Notes under the pieces: generated by a model | What the model was told of the DNA's origin: nothing | Databases searched by the model: none | The model's input: only the letters and a program-made list of their open reading frames with translations | Made by a program: the position numbers and the translations under genes | Shown here: positions 38,921-46,927 of the stretch, piece by piece | How the letters are laid out: each line of letters begins with the position of its first letter | Position numbering within the stretch: the stretch's first letter is position 1 | Source of the DNA: Maridesulfovibrio sp. | Lineage (GTDB): Bacteria; Desulfobacterota; Desulfovibrionia; Desulfovibrionales; Desulfovibrionaceae | Reading direction: 5' to 3' | DNA: 64,000 nucleotides | Assembly (NCBI RefSeq): GCF_963678865.1 | Contig: NZ_OY787459.1 | Location: 2,632,501 to 2,696,500 of the forward strand

Positions 38921-39338
38921 GTTGTTTGAACTCCTTAAGAAAAAACCAGCCGAAACCGCAACCATTTTGCGGAATCAGCAAAAAGTATATGTAAAATGCG
39001 CTAAACGCATAATTGAGCATACCGCATAGAATACATTTTGATTATTGTCCATCAAATTCGGAAACTTGATTTCAGAGCCGATAGTAAATCTTGTGTGGTC
39101 GCAGTGTTATTTTGCATATCTGTGATGTATATGTATGCAAAATGAAATTTTACATACATATTTTACGTGTTCCGAAAATTAAATGTACATTGAGATAAAT
39201 TTCAGAAAAATTGATTTTGCTGGAAACTGGAGATGAAATACGTTGAGTCAATATGAGAGCAAAAGATGACCTGAAACAGAGTGCTCGACTAAAGGCCATG
39301 TTGATATTATGCTTTCCAGATAATTTTAAGGAGTTATT
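38921..39338. promoter_or_regulatory. Divergent intergenic region with inverted repeat
   Basis: No gene seen. An inverted repeat ATTTTGCATA (39109-39118) / TATGCAAAAT (39134-39143), partly overlapping a second one (TGTATG/CATACA), lies between the NSS operon and the response-regulator gene. It could be an operator for either. Confidence 0.4.
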
Positions 39339-39698
39339 ATGGCACATATTCTTGTTCTTGATGATGTTGTGGACGCAGGCATACTCCTCAAGCGCATTCT
39401 GGAACGCAAGGGGCATGAAGTAAGTGTTTTTTCCGAGGAGGAGGAAGCCCTTGCATTTTTGGACGGCAGCGGTGTTGAGTTGGCCATTTTGGACATCAAG
39501 CTTAAAAAAATGACCGGGGTGGAAGTTCTGGAAGAGATGAAAAAAATCCTGCCTGAACTGAAGGCCATCATGCTGACCGGCTACCCTACCCTTGAAACCG
39601 CCCGTGAATCCTTAAAGCACGGAGCCAATGAATACTGCGTCAAGCCTATAGATAAAGAAGAGTTGGAGTCCAAGGTCTCCAACGTATTGGAAGCTTAG
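39339..39698 (+). CDS. Single-domain response regulator
   Basis: A 119-residue receiver domain only. Acidic pair Asp8-Asp9, phospho-acceptor Asp52 in LAILDIKLKKMTG, Thr of IMLTGYP and Lys of YCVKPID are all present. It has no output domain, so it must act by protein contact or phosphotransfer. No kinase gene is adjacent. ATG after AAGGAG (spacing about 7). Monocistronic. Confidence 0.92.
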   Translation: MAHILVLDDVVDAGILLKRILERKGHEVSVFSEEEEALAFLDGSGVELAILDIKLKKMTGVEVLEEMKKILPELKAIMLTGYPTLETARESLKHGANEYCVKPIDKEELESKVSNVLEA

Positions 39699-39899
39699 GT
39701 CTCCTTCTGCTTTGCTTTTTTGCTTTGCTTTGTTCCTTCCCCGCTTTTGAAATATAAATACTTATATGTATTTAAAAAATGAGCTTGAATAACACTGGCA
39801 AATCTGTTTTTAAAAGACAGTTTTCTAGCGTAAAAGTGTATTCATATGTGTTCATTATATATAGCCGGAGGCCCGGCACTAATTTAAGGAGAATTTAAT

Positions 39900-40823
39900 A
39901 TGTCTGATTTATCTATACTTTTCCCCGGTCAGGGGTCACAGGAACCCGGCATGGGACGTGATCTTGCCGAAAAATGGTCCGCCGCCATGGATATGTGGAA
40001 GTTTGCCGAGGCTGAATCCGGCCTGCCCCTGCGTGAAATCTATTGGGAAGGCGACGCCGCAGATATGGCCAAGACCGATGCCCTGCAGCCCGGCCTTACT
40101 GTTGTCAACCTGTCGATCTGGTCCTACCTTAAGGAAAGTCTGAAGCCGGCAGCAACAGCTGGGCATAGTCTCGGAGAATTCGCATCTCTTGGTGCTTCCG
40201 GAATTCTTTCTGTAGAAGACACCATCAAAGCGGTCTCCCTGCGCGGAAAGCTTATGTCTCAGGTTGCAAATGAAGATCACGGTATGGCCGCGGTGCTCAA
40301 GCTTGATCAGTCCGCAGTTGAAGAAGCTGTTGAATTCGGAGCTTCCGAGACCGGGAAGGAACTGCGTGTCGCCAACTACAATTCCCCGGCCCAGTATGTG
40401 ATCAGCGGTGAAAAGGCTGCAATCGAGGCTGCCGGAACCGTGATCAAGGAAAAGAAAGGCCGGTCCATTCCTCTTCCTGTAAGCGGTGCATTTCACAGCC
40501 CGCTCATTCAGGAAGCTGCTGATGAATTTGCAGCCTACCTTGGCAAACTGGATTGGAATACACCCGCATTCCCGGTCTACTTCAACGTGACTGCCGGTAC
40601 TGAATCCAACCCAGAAGAGATCAAGAAGATTATGAGTTCCCAGATGACTTCATCCGTGCGTTGGATTGAGATTGTTTCCAACCAGTATGCTGCAGGAGCG
40701 CGCAAGTTTCTCGAACTCGGGCCCAAGGGAGTGCTGACCAAGCTGCTCGTTGCCAACCTCAAGGGTAAGGAATACGAAGGAAAAGGCATCGGTAATTTGG
40801 AGCAGGCTGACGCTTTGAAATAG
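39900..40823 (+). CDS. fabD: ACP S-malonyltransferase-like protein
   Basis: A 307-residue acyltransferase of the FabD family, which loads malonyl groups onto acyl carrier protein for fatty acid synthesis. It has FPGQGSQEPGMG at the N-terminus, the serine nucleophile in TAGHSLGEFASL (about residue 88) and catalytic His in VSGAFHSPLI (about 198). No other fab gene or acpP is adjacent, which is unusual for the housekeeping FabD. It may be a second copy or a dispersed locus. ATG after AAGGAG. Confidence 0.85.
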   Translation: MSDLSILFPGQGSQEPGMGRDLAEKWSAAMDMWKFAEAESGLPLREIYWEGDAADMAKTDALQPGLTVVNLSIWSYLKESLKPAATAGHSLGEFASLGASGILSVEDTIKAVSLRGKLMSQVANEDHGMAAVLKLDQSAVEEAVEFGASETGKELRVANYNSPAQYVISGEKAAIEAAGTVIKEKKGRSIPLPVSGAFHSPLIQEAADEFAAYLGKLDWNTPAFPVYFNVTAGTESNPEEIKKIMSSQMTSSVRWIEIVSNQYAAGARKFLELGPKGVLTKLLVANLKGKEYEGKGIGNLEQADALK

Positions 40824-40847
40824 CTGAAACTGTAGGTGAATTTGAAA

Positions 40848-40888
40848 TAAAAAAGGACCGGCCTTTACAGGCTGGTCCTTTTTTTTAT
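40848..40888. terminator. Bidirectional terminator
   Basis: The stem AAAGGACCGGCCT/AGGCTGGTCCTTT with A-run and T8 tail lies between the malonyltransferase gene and the convergent small gene. Confidence 0.85.
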
Positions 40889-40893
40889 GCGTT

Positions 40894-41163
40894 TTAAATT
40901 GAGCAGCTTCCGCTTTCCATGCAGTAATTGTTGATTACATTCATCATCTGGTTGTTGAAATAAACACAATTATGTTCGTCAAGACAGCTGCTTACGTATG
41001 AAGAGTCCATGTGAGTAGACAGGGAGTCGGACCCGTTTTCAATGGTGATGGTCCATGCATCCATGTCCTCATTGAATTCGGTGGACATGTCGATGTTAAA
41101 TCTTTCTATTTCCGGATAAAGGTCCATGACCATTTGCCGGATTTGGGAGTCTGTAAGTCTCAT
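40894..41163 (-). CDS. Hypothetical protein, 89 residues
   Basis: A small acidic protein beginning MRLTDSQIRQMVMDLYPEIE, with three cysteines: one in the middle (SCLDEHNCVYF) and two near the end (CMESGSCSI). No family recognised. The start at 41163 follows GGGGGA by about 4 bp; the frame runs 9 codons further without a better site. It ends 6 bp from a strong terminator, which supports expression. Clustered cysteines could bind metal or form disulfides (inference). Confidence 0.65.
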   Translation of the reverse strand: MRLTDSQIRQMVMDLYPEIERFNIDMSTEFNEDMDAWTITIENGSDSLSTHMDSSYVSSCLDEHNCVYFNNQMMNVINNYCMESGSCSI

Positions 41164-41484
41164 AGTTCCCCCTAGGCTTTGCAGTGGCATGAGCTTTTAG
41201 TTGTTTCTATGGTATATATTTAAATAATAAATAGTGAACTTCTTCTGTCAATCCGTAATGGTGGATTTGTTGAAAATAGTTTTCATTTAAACCAGATGAT
41301 TTGGTTGAAGGTATTTTTTTTTAAAAAGTTACGTTGTAGCATTTGTGGCTTAAAGTGATAGGTGGTTTTTTTATTTATATTTAATTGTAATTGATTGTTT
41401 CTATGCTAAAATTTTAATTGTTGTCAAAGTAGATGAATAAAAAGATGTGCTTTGTTTAAATAAATCATAGTGTTTGGGGTAAAT

Positions 41485-41904
41485 ATGAAAATATTGACTG
41501 CTTCACGCATGGAGCGTTGTATAGGTTGCCATTCCTGCTCATTTGCCTGTGCTCGGTTGGTGCATAAGTTGCTTTCATGGAATACCGCAGGGATAAGGAT
41601 AGCTTCTTCCGGCGGACTTTCTACCGGCTTTGTCGCCAAGGTTTGTCTGGGCTGCTCTCCGGCACCATGTGCCGAGGTCTGCCCTACAGGAGCCATGAAA
41701 GGTCGCAAGAATGGTGGCGGGGTTATTCATAAAAAGGATGTATGTATCCGTTGCGGTAAATGTGCCGAAGCCTGCCCGGTGGATGCCATTTATCTGGATT
41801 TGAAGGACCGCCCGTACGTATGCATCCATTGCGGCAGGTGTGTTGAATTCTGTCCGCACGAATGCCTTGAGCTGGTTGATTCGGATAGAGGGAGGGACTC
41901 ATAA
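41485..41904 (+). CDS. Polyferredoxin, electron partner of aldehyde ferredoxin oxidoreductase
   Basis: A 139-residue iron-sulfur protein with four cysteine groups: CIGCHSCSFAC near the start, CLGCSPAPCAEVCPTGA, CIRCGKCAEACPVDA and CIHCGRCVEFCPHEC. This would hold up to four 4Fe-4S clusters. It resembles the HycB/DmsB-type ferredoxins that accompany AOR-family enzymes. The stop overlaps the AOR start by one base (TAATG), so the two are coupled. ATG 41485 is preferred to an upstream GTG because GGGGTAA lies before it. Location cytoplasmic. Confidence 0.88.
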   Translation: MKILTASRMERCIGCHSCSFACARLVHKLLSWNTAGIRIASSGGLSTGFVAKVCLGCSPAPCAEVCPTGAMKGRKNGGGVIHKKDVCIRCGKCAEACPVDAIYLDLKDRPYVCIHCGRCVEFCPHECLELVDSDRGRDS

Positions 41905-43679
41905 TGATACGCGATTATTTCAGGGTCCTGATTGTTGATCTGAGTAGCGGCAAAGGCAATGTAACCAAAGTTGAAGGGCGCAATGAATTTGTCGGGGGCA
42001 GCGGACTTGGTGCTTTACTCTTTGAAAAATATGGGTATGCGGACCGCCCGTGGGATGATCCGGACCAGCCGCTGATATTTTCCATTGGTCCTCTGACCGG
42101 CCTTTTCCCGTTGATGAGCAAGACGGTCTGCTCTTTCAAGTCTCCTTACCATAACCAGTTTGCCGAGAGTCATGCCGGTGGGCGTTCGGCTTTGGCGATT
42201 CGTTTTGCAGATTATGACGCTCTGGTGATCAGTGGCCGGGCTGAGCGTTTATCCTGTCTTTCTCTCGGAATGAAGCATCTGGAAGTCAAGGATGTACAGT
42301 TTCTGGCCGGGAAGGATGTTTTCAGCACTGGTAAGATATTGCGCAATATGTTTTCAGGTTCCGGGCACAGGTCTATCCTGCGCATAGGCCCTGCCGGTGA
42401 GAATTTTTCAGCCATGGCCTGCATCAATGCGGATACCTATCGCCATTTCGGGCGGCTGGGGGCCGGTGCGGTTATGGGAGCCAAAAATCTTAAGGGAATC
42501 GTAATTCAGGGTGACGGTTCATTCGCTTTGCCGGAAGGCAGGGAGTACGCGAAAATTTATCAGCAGGTTTATGAAAAGGTGACCGCCACCGACATGATGA
42601 GCAAATATCATAACCTTGGTACTGCTGCCAATCTTGACGCTCTTAACGAACTGGAGTCCCTGCCTTGGCGTAATCTGCAGGCCACCAAAGATAAAGAGAT
42701 TATCGGAATTACCGGGAAGAAATTTGCCGACGATACCCTGCTGCGTAATGCCGCTTGTGCCGGGTGTCCGGTTGGTTGCATCCATATCGGCTTTGTGCGC
42801 GAGAAATTTATGGAGGATAACCAGTACCTTTACCGTCAGGTAGCCTATGATTACGAGCCTATTTTTGCCACCGGTTCCATGCTCGGGGTAACTGATGCTT
42901 TTCAGGTGCTTGGTATTATGGATGAAGTGGAGAAAGGCGGACTCGACGTTATGTCCGGCGGAGTGGCTCTTGCGTGGGCAACAGAGGCTCTTGAAAAAGG
43001 TTTGGTCAGTAAGGATGAGACAATCGTACCTCTCGCTTTCGGTGATGCCGGCAACTACAAAAAGGCTGTGCAATATTTAAGCAGCGCTGAAAATGAATTC
43101 TATGCCGCGCTGGGTAAAGGTTCACTTGTGGCTGCTGCAAAGTATGGAGGCGCTGATTTTGCCTGTGTGCTCGGTCAAGAGATGGCCGGATATGCCACCG
43201 GGGAAACTTTTTATGTGGCTGAAGGTCTTGGATTCAGGCATTCACATCTGGATTCGGGAGGCTATTCATGGGACCAGAAAAATGACAGCAAAGATGCCGG
43301 CGAAGTCTGTGATTTCCTGATCAGCGACGAAACAGGACGGGCTTTCCTGACTTCCATGGTTTCCTGCCTTTTCGGACGCGGAGTCTACAAGGATGAAGTT
43401 CTTGCCGAATGCCTGAAGTCTGTCGGTTACGAAGAAATAGCTGAAAATATGAATCTTATTGCTGAAAGAGTCCGGGCCATGCGTTGGAAAATACGTTTTG
43501 ATACCGGATACAACCCGGATAAGATCGACATACCCAAACGGTATAGTGAAATTACAACGTGGAAGGGCAAAACCGACCCGGAATATCTGGAAAAACTTAA
43601 AAAAGAGTATGGGCGTAGAATCTGTGAACTGGTTTCGGATACGGCTCTTGAAAAGCTGGGTTTGAAAAAAAATGCGTAA
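41904..43679 (+). CDS. Aldehyde:ferredoxin oxidoreductase family (tungsten/molybdenum) enzyme
   Basis: A 591-residue member of the AOR family, which carries a bis-pterin W or Mo site and a 4Fe-4S cluster and oxidises aldehydes to acids with ferredoxin. N-terminal VGGSGLGALLFEKYG, IGPLTG, and the pterin-binding GRLGAGAVMGAKNLKGIVI are typical. Cluster cysteines appear as NAACAGCPVGCIH (about residue 290), with a further Cys in SCLFGRGVY near 490. The gene is one base after its ferredoxin gene. A benzoyl-CoA-type or other AOR relative cannot be excluded by eye. Confidence 0.9.
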   Translation: MIRDYFRVLIVDLSSGKGNVTKVEGRNEFVGGSGLGALLFEKYGYADRPWDDPDQPLIFSIGPLTGLFPLMSKTVCSFKSPYHNQFAESHAGGRSALAIRFADYDALVISGRAERLSCLSLGMKHLEVKDVQFLAGKDVFSTGKILRNMFSGSGHRSILRIGPAGENFSAMACINADTYRHFGRLGAGAVMGAKNLKGIVIQGDGSFALPEGREYAKIYQQVYEKVTATDMMSKYHNLGTAANLDALNELESLPWRNLQATKDKEIIGITGKKFADDTLLRNAACAGCPVGCIHIGFVREKFMEDNQYLYRQVAYDYEPIFATGSMLGVTDAFQVLGIMDEVEKGGLDVMSGGVALAWATEALEKGLVSKDETIVPLAFGDAGNYKKAVQYLSSAENEFYAALGKGSLVAAAKYGGADFACVLGQEMAGYATGETFYVAEGLGFRHSHLDSGGYSWDQKNDSKDAGEVCDFLISDETGRAFLTSMVSCLFGRGVYKDEVLAECLKSVGYEEIAENMNLIAERVRAMRWKIRFDTGYNPDKIDIPKRYSEITTWKGKTDPEYLEKLKKEYGRRICELVSDTALEKLGLKKNA

Positions 43680-43694
43680 AATTTAAAAAAGTAC

Positions 43695-43723
43695 TTGCCA
43701 AGTGATTCCTGTTTGGTTAGTAA
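43695..43723 (+). promoter_or_regulatory. Promoter of tRNA-Phe copy 1
   Basis: TTGCCA (43695-43700), 17 bp, TAGTAA (43718-43723), ending 15 bp before the tRNA. Confidence 0.5.
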
Positions 43724-43738
43724 TCTCTCCTCAGCGGC

Positions 43739-43814
43739 GCCGAGGTAGCTCAGTCGGTAGAGCAGGGGACTGAAAATCCCCGTGTCGGCAGTTCAATTCT
43801 GTCCCTCGGCACCA
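43739..43814 (+). tRNA. tRNA-Phe (GAA), copy 1
   Basis: 76 nt with acceptor stem GCCGAGG/CCTCGGC, D-arm AGCTCAGTCGGTAGAGC, anticodon arm GGGGACTGAAAATCCCC with anticodon GAA, T-arm with GTTCAATTC, and an encoded CCA end. Identical to the inverted copy at 46342-46417. Confidence 0.97.
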
Positions 43815-43826
43815 CTAAGTGCCTAG

Positions 43827-43862
43827 AATAGCCCTCATGATAAATCATGAGGGCTTTTTCGT
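43827..43862 (+). terminator. Terminator after tRNA-Phe copy 1
   Basis: The stem GCCCTCATGA/TCATGAGGGC is followed by TTTTT. The 14-bp word TGCCTAGAATAGCC just before it (43820-43833) recurs in inverted form after the second tRNA. Confidence 0.85.
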
Positions 43863-43883
43863 GTTTTGCGTATTTCTTACATT

Positions 43884-44825
43884 TTAAATTATCTGCAACT
43901 TTGCATAATTCTTACTCAGCTCCAGCCGGAAATGCTCCTGAAAGGCTGTTTCAGTGATACTTGGTTGTTTTGCCTTGAATTGTACGCAGGCGATGGTGTT
44001 CTGCAATTTCGTTCTATCAGGGCGGATGGCAATAATATCCCCGGTGGCAATCTCCCTGTTCATCAGGTGGCTGACGGTAATCCCCGCTCCCAACCCGGAC
44101 TTGATGGCTGAAACAATGGCTTCGGAGCTGTCGGCAATGAAGCTAAGGTTAAGTTGCTGCGGTTCGCGGTTGAAGTGCAGTTTGAACCAGCTGCGGAAGA
44201 GAGCGATGTCGTCTTTGTAACCGATAAAGTCCAGTTGTGTCAGGCTGCCGTAATTTATTTCATTTACCCGAGCCCGGTAATATTCATTTGAACAGGCTAA
44301 TACGAATTCTTCACGAACAACGGGTTTAATGGAATAAGTTGATGTTCCTCCCGGTGTATCCATGAAGAATGGCAGGATGTCGATATAAGCGAAATCCAAT
44401 TCTCCATTTGCTACTTTGGAGAAAAGTATCTTGGGTTCGTCAAGCTCCAATTTCATTGTCACCGCCGGATACTTACGCCGGAATGAACCGAATATCGGTG
44501 GCAGGTATATTTTCCCGAATTCAGTAGGCGCCCCAATGCGCAGCAGCCCTGATGGAGTAGTCAGGCCATCGTTTATATGCTGCACTCCCTGCTCCAGTTC
44601 ATTCATGAATTCCTGCACAATTCCATAAAGTTTCTTTCCGGCTGCTGTTGGTACGAGTCTGCGATTTACTCTTGTAAATAGTTGCGTCTGCAACTCTTCT
44701 TCCAGTTTTTTTAAGTGCTGGCTGACCCCGGACTGGGTTATGTGCAGCTTTAAGGCTGCTGCGGTGCTACTCTGCTCGTTGAATATATGGAAAAAAACTT
44801 TCAGTCTGTTCAGATCGGGAAGCAT
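43884..44825 (-). CDS. LysR-family transcriptional regulator
   Basis: A 313-residue regulator: N-terminal winged helix-turn-helix (residues 1-62, AALKLHITQSGVSQHLKKLE) and a C-terminal periplasmic-binding-fold effector domain (about 90-300). It is divergent from mtnN-luxS, with a 14-bp inverted repeat in the shared 135-bp gap, the usual LysR arrangement. It may therefore control the methyl-cycle/AI-2 genes and itself. The effector is unknown. It lies between two inverted tRNA-Phe copies. Confidence 0.9.
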   Translation of the reverse strand: MLPDLNRLKVFFHIFNEQSSTAAALKLHITQSGVSQHLKKLEEELQTQLFTRVNRRLVPTAAGKKLYGIVQEFMNELEQGVQHINDGLTTPSGLLRIGAPTEFGKIYLPPIFGSFRRKYPAVTMKLELDEPKILFSKVANGELDFAYIDILPFFMDTPGGTSTYSIKPVVREEFVLACSNEYYRARVNEINYGSLTQLDFIGYKDDIALFRSWFKLHFNREPQQLNLSFIADSSEAIVSAIKSGLGAGITVSHLMNREIATGDIIAIRPDRTKLQNTIACVQFKAKQPSITETAFQEHFRLELSKNYAKLQII

Positions 44826-44842
44826 TTTTTTGAGCCTATTAG

Positions 44843-44886
44843 TTAGTAAAATTAATTAAAAAAGGTAGAACTATTAATTTTACTAA
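44843..44886. promoter_or_regulatory. Candidate LysR operator between lysR and mtnN
   Basis: A perfect 14-bp inverted repeat, TTAGTAAAATTAAT (44843-44856) / ATTAATTTTACTAA (44873-44886), with a 16-bp centre, midway in the divergent gap. The T-N11-A motif expected for LysR boxes fits loosely. Confidence 0.6.
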
Positions 44887-44960
44887 TTACATAGGTCGCG
44901 TTTATCTTTCAAGCATTAAAGGGCAGTTGGGTCTGCCTAAACAGATAAGAGGAAAATGTT

Positions 44961-45656
44961 TTGAAGATAGGGATAATAGCGGCAATGGAAGAAGAGCTTG
45001 TATTGCTGGTCAATAAACTGGACGGGGCGAGCACCGAAAGTTTCGGGCAGTTTACCTACCACACCGGAAAAATAAACGGTGTAGAAGTGGCTCTTTTTTT
45101 GTGCGGAATCGGCAAGGTTAATGCCGCAGTCGGCACCACCCTGCTGCTGGATAAATTCAAGCCTGACTACCTGATCAATACCGGGGTGGCTGGAGCCTTT
45201 CCAGGCAATATAAATATCGGAGATATTGTGGTGTCATCGGAAGTTCGCCATTACGATGCCGATGCCACAGCCTTTGATTACGAAATGGGACAGATTCCAC
45301 AAATGCCTGCAGCTTATAAGGCGGACAAATTATTGCTCGGTCTGGCGCAGAAAGCATGGATCAACGAGGGTGGCATCAGTGTGCATCAGGGACCTGTGCT
45401 TTCCGGCGACTCTTTCATTCATACTCCGCAACAAATTTCACAGATTGAGAATAAATTTCCAGATGTTATGGCAGTTGAAATGGAAGGGGCTGCCATCGCT
45501 CAGACCGGTTTTCTGTTCAACGTGCCTTTCATCCTGATCCGCTCCATCTCAGATAAAGTGCACGAGGAAGGCAGCAGTGCAGTATATGAGCAGAGCATGG
45601 AGCAGGCCGCTGCTAACTCTGTACGTATGGTTTTGTCGATGTTGGAAGAGTTATGA
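44961..45656 (+). CDS. mtnN: 5'-methylthioadenosine/S-adenosylhomocysteine nucleosidase
   Basis: A 231-residue nucleosidase (Pfs). It cleaves S-adenosylhomocysteine to adenine and S-ribosylhomocysteine, the LuxS substrate. The N-terminus IGIIAAMEEEL carries the catalytic Glu near residue 12. The motifs INTGVAGAFPGNINIGDIVV, VLSGDSFIHTP, MEMEGAAIAQ (present as VEMEGAAIAQ) and the catalytic Asp in IRSISDKVHEEG complete the active site. TTG start after AGAGGAAAATGTT. luxS follows 110 bp downstream. Confidence 0.94.
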   Translation: MKIGIIAAMEEELVLLVNKLDGASTESFGQFTYHTGKINGVEVALFLCGIGKVNAAVGTTLLLDKFKPDYLINTGVAGAFPGNINIGDIVVSSEVRHYDADATAFDYEMGQIPQMPAAYKADKLLLGLAQKAWINEGGISVHQGPVLSGDSFIHTPQQISQIENKFPDVMAVEMEGAAIAQTGFLFNVPFILIRSISDKVHEEGSSAVYEQSMEQAAANSVRMVLSMLEEL

Positions 45657-45679
45657 TGTGCTCTCGCTGTGATGAAAAT

Positions 45680-45734
45680 GCGGCTTAAACCCTTTTTGTA
45701 AAGAAGGCTTTATGAATCCTAATAACTTTTTAAT
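45680..45734. repeat. Dispersed intergenic repeat, copy 9
   Basis: GCGGCTTAAACCCTTTTTG, a degenerate AAGAAGGCTTTATGAATCC and AACTTTTTAA lie between mtnN and luxS. Confidence 0.5.
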
Positions 45735-45766
45735 AGGCTTAATTGCTTTGTTTTGAGAGATTGGAC

Positions 45767-46246
45767 ATGAATAAAATTGAGAGTTTTAAAATAGATCATA
45801 CTAGGCTTAAGCGTGGGATTTATGTTTCCCGCCGTGATAAAATTGGTTCCGAAAATATTACCACCTTCGACCTGCGAGTCAAAGAGCCCAACAATGAGCC
45901 TGCTCTTGACCCGGCCGCAGCGCATACTCTGGAACATATCGGGGCAACCTTCCTGCGTAATCATGCTGAGTATGGAGACAACATTATTTACTTCGGCCCC
46001 ATGGGCTGTCTGACCGGATTTTATCTGTTGCTCAACGGCAGGTACGATTCAAAAGATGCGCTTGGCTTAATTAAGGAATTGTTCAAGTTTGCAGCTGAGT
46101 TTGAGGGTGAAGTTCCCGGTGCATCCGCAGTGGAATGCGGTAATTATGCCCTGATGGATTTGCCATTGGCAAAAGAAGAGGCTGCGAAATATTATGCAGA
46201 AGTGCTTGATGGGATCGCTGAAGATAATTTGAACTATCCTGAATAA
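45767..46246 (+). CDS. luxS: S-ribosylhomocysteine lyase
   Basis: A 159-residue metalloenzyme that splits S-ribosylhomocysteine into homocysteine and DPD, the precursor of autoinducer AI-2. The zinc/iron motif AHTLEHIGA (HTLEH near residues 53-57) and the third ligand region SAVECGNY are present. [14 protein letters not shown] carries the catalytic cysteine. I start at ATG 45767, which matches the family N-terminus [11 protein letters not shown]; the frame opens 8 codons earlier at TTG. It works downstream of mtnN and lies in the tRNA-Phe-bounded segment. Confidence 0.95.
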   Translation: MNKIESFKIDHTRLKRGIYVSRRDKIGSENITTFDLRVKEPNNEPALDPAAAHTLEHIGATFLRNHAEYGDNIIYFGPMGCLTGFYLLLNGRYDSKDALGLIKELFKFAAEFEGEVPGASAVECGNYALMDLPLAKEEAAKYYAEVLDGIAEDNLNYPE

Positions 46247-46293
46247 TCAGATTGTACGGTGTAGCCCCGTAGATAGGGCTTTTAAATGAGCGG

Positions 46294-46336
46294 AAAAAGA
46301 AAAAGCCGTTACAACTGGTTGTAACGGCTATTCTAG
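46294..46336 (-). terminator. Terminator after tRNA-Phe copy 2
   Basis: The stem AGCCGTTACAAC/GTTGTAACGGCT is followed on the minus strand by TTTTTCTTTTTC. It may also end luxS on the plus strand. Confidence 0.8.
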
Positions 46337-46341
46337 GCAGG

Positions 46342-46417
46342 TGGTGCCGAGGGACAGAATTGAACTGCCGACACGGGGATTTTCAGTCCCCTGCTCTACC
46401 GACTGAGCTACCTCGGC
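46342..46417 (-). tRNA. tRNA-Phe (GAA), copy 2
   Basis: Reverse complement of copy 1 over all 76 nt, including CCA. Identity extends 4 bp into the 5' flank (CGGC) and 1 bp into the 3' flank, and a further 14-bp word near the terminator is shared. Confidence 0.97.
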
Positions 46418-46436
46418 GCCGGAGAAATCGTTTTTA

Positions 46437-46465
46437 CGCAGATCGTAAAACGAAGTCAACAATTA
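46437..46465 (-). promoter_or_regulatory. Promoter of tRNA-Phe copy 2
   Basis: On the minus strand TTGACT, 17 bp, then TAAAAA, about 15 bp before the tRNA 5' end. Confidence 0.5.
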
Positions 46466-46490
46466 TTTAATAATTAAAATGAATATTTGA

Positions 46491-46925
46491 TTAACTCTGG
46501 TCCGATATGGCGTTTATGACAGCTATCTGGGTTTCTTCCCTGAATTCGCCCATAATTATATCTTCAATTATTTCTCGTAGTAATTCTTTGCTGATTTTAT
46601 TTTCAGCAATCCATACCACAAAGTTTTCCATTTCCTGAATAAACAAGGAAATACAATGGTCATAGCCGTTTAATGATATAAAGAACGCGCTTAAAGCGAT
46701 AGATGTTCTTTTGTTTCCATCATTGAAGGCATGGTTTTTGTTGATAGAGAAGCAAAGATGGGTAATTTTATCTAAGAATTCAGGATAATATAAGTCGTTT
46801 TTGATGTGTTCAAGTACGCTTTCCAAGATTCCAGAATTGAGTACTCCATGAGTCCCGCCGGATTCGGAAATTATATAATCATGGATTTCAATAGCATGCG
46901 TTATGTCAAGGTATAGAACTTTCAT
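46491..46925 (-). CDS. doc: Doc-family (death-on-curing) toxin
   Basis: A 144-residue Fic-fold protein. The motif HAFNDGNKR (His65 to Arg73) matches the Doc form HxFx(N/D)xNKR, which phosphorylates EF-Tu in the P1 phage protein, rather than the AMPylating Fic form. The N-terminal TH-x-I-H-D-Y and GGTHGVLNSGILESVL are also Doc-like. It follows the HTH gene with a 2-bp gap. A small Phd-type antitoxin is absent, so the upstream protein is the candidate antitoxin. The region lies directly beside tRNA-Phe copy 2. Confidence 0.85.
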   Translation of the reverse strand: MKVLYLDITHAIEIHDYIISESGGTHGVLNSGILESVLEHIKNDLYYPEFLDKITHLCFSINKNHAFNDGNKRTSIALSAFFISLNGYDHCISLFIQEMENFVVWIAENKISKELLREIIEDIIMGEFREETQIAVINAISDQS

Positions 46926-46927
46926 GT

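Noticed and set aside
43739..46417. tRNA-Phe pair as att sites of an integrated element
   Set aside because: Attachment-site duplications are direct repeats; these are inverted, and no integrase is present.
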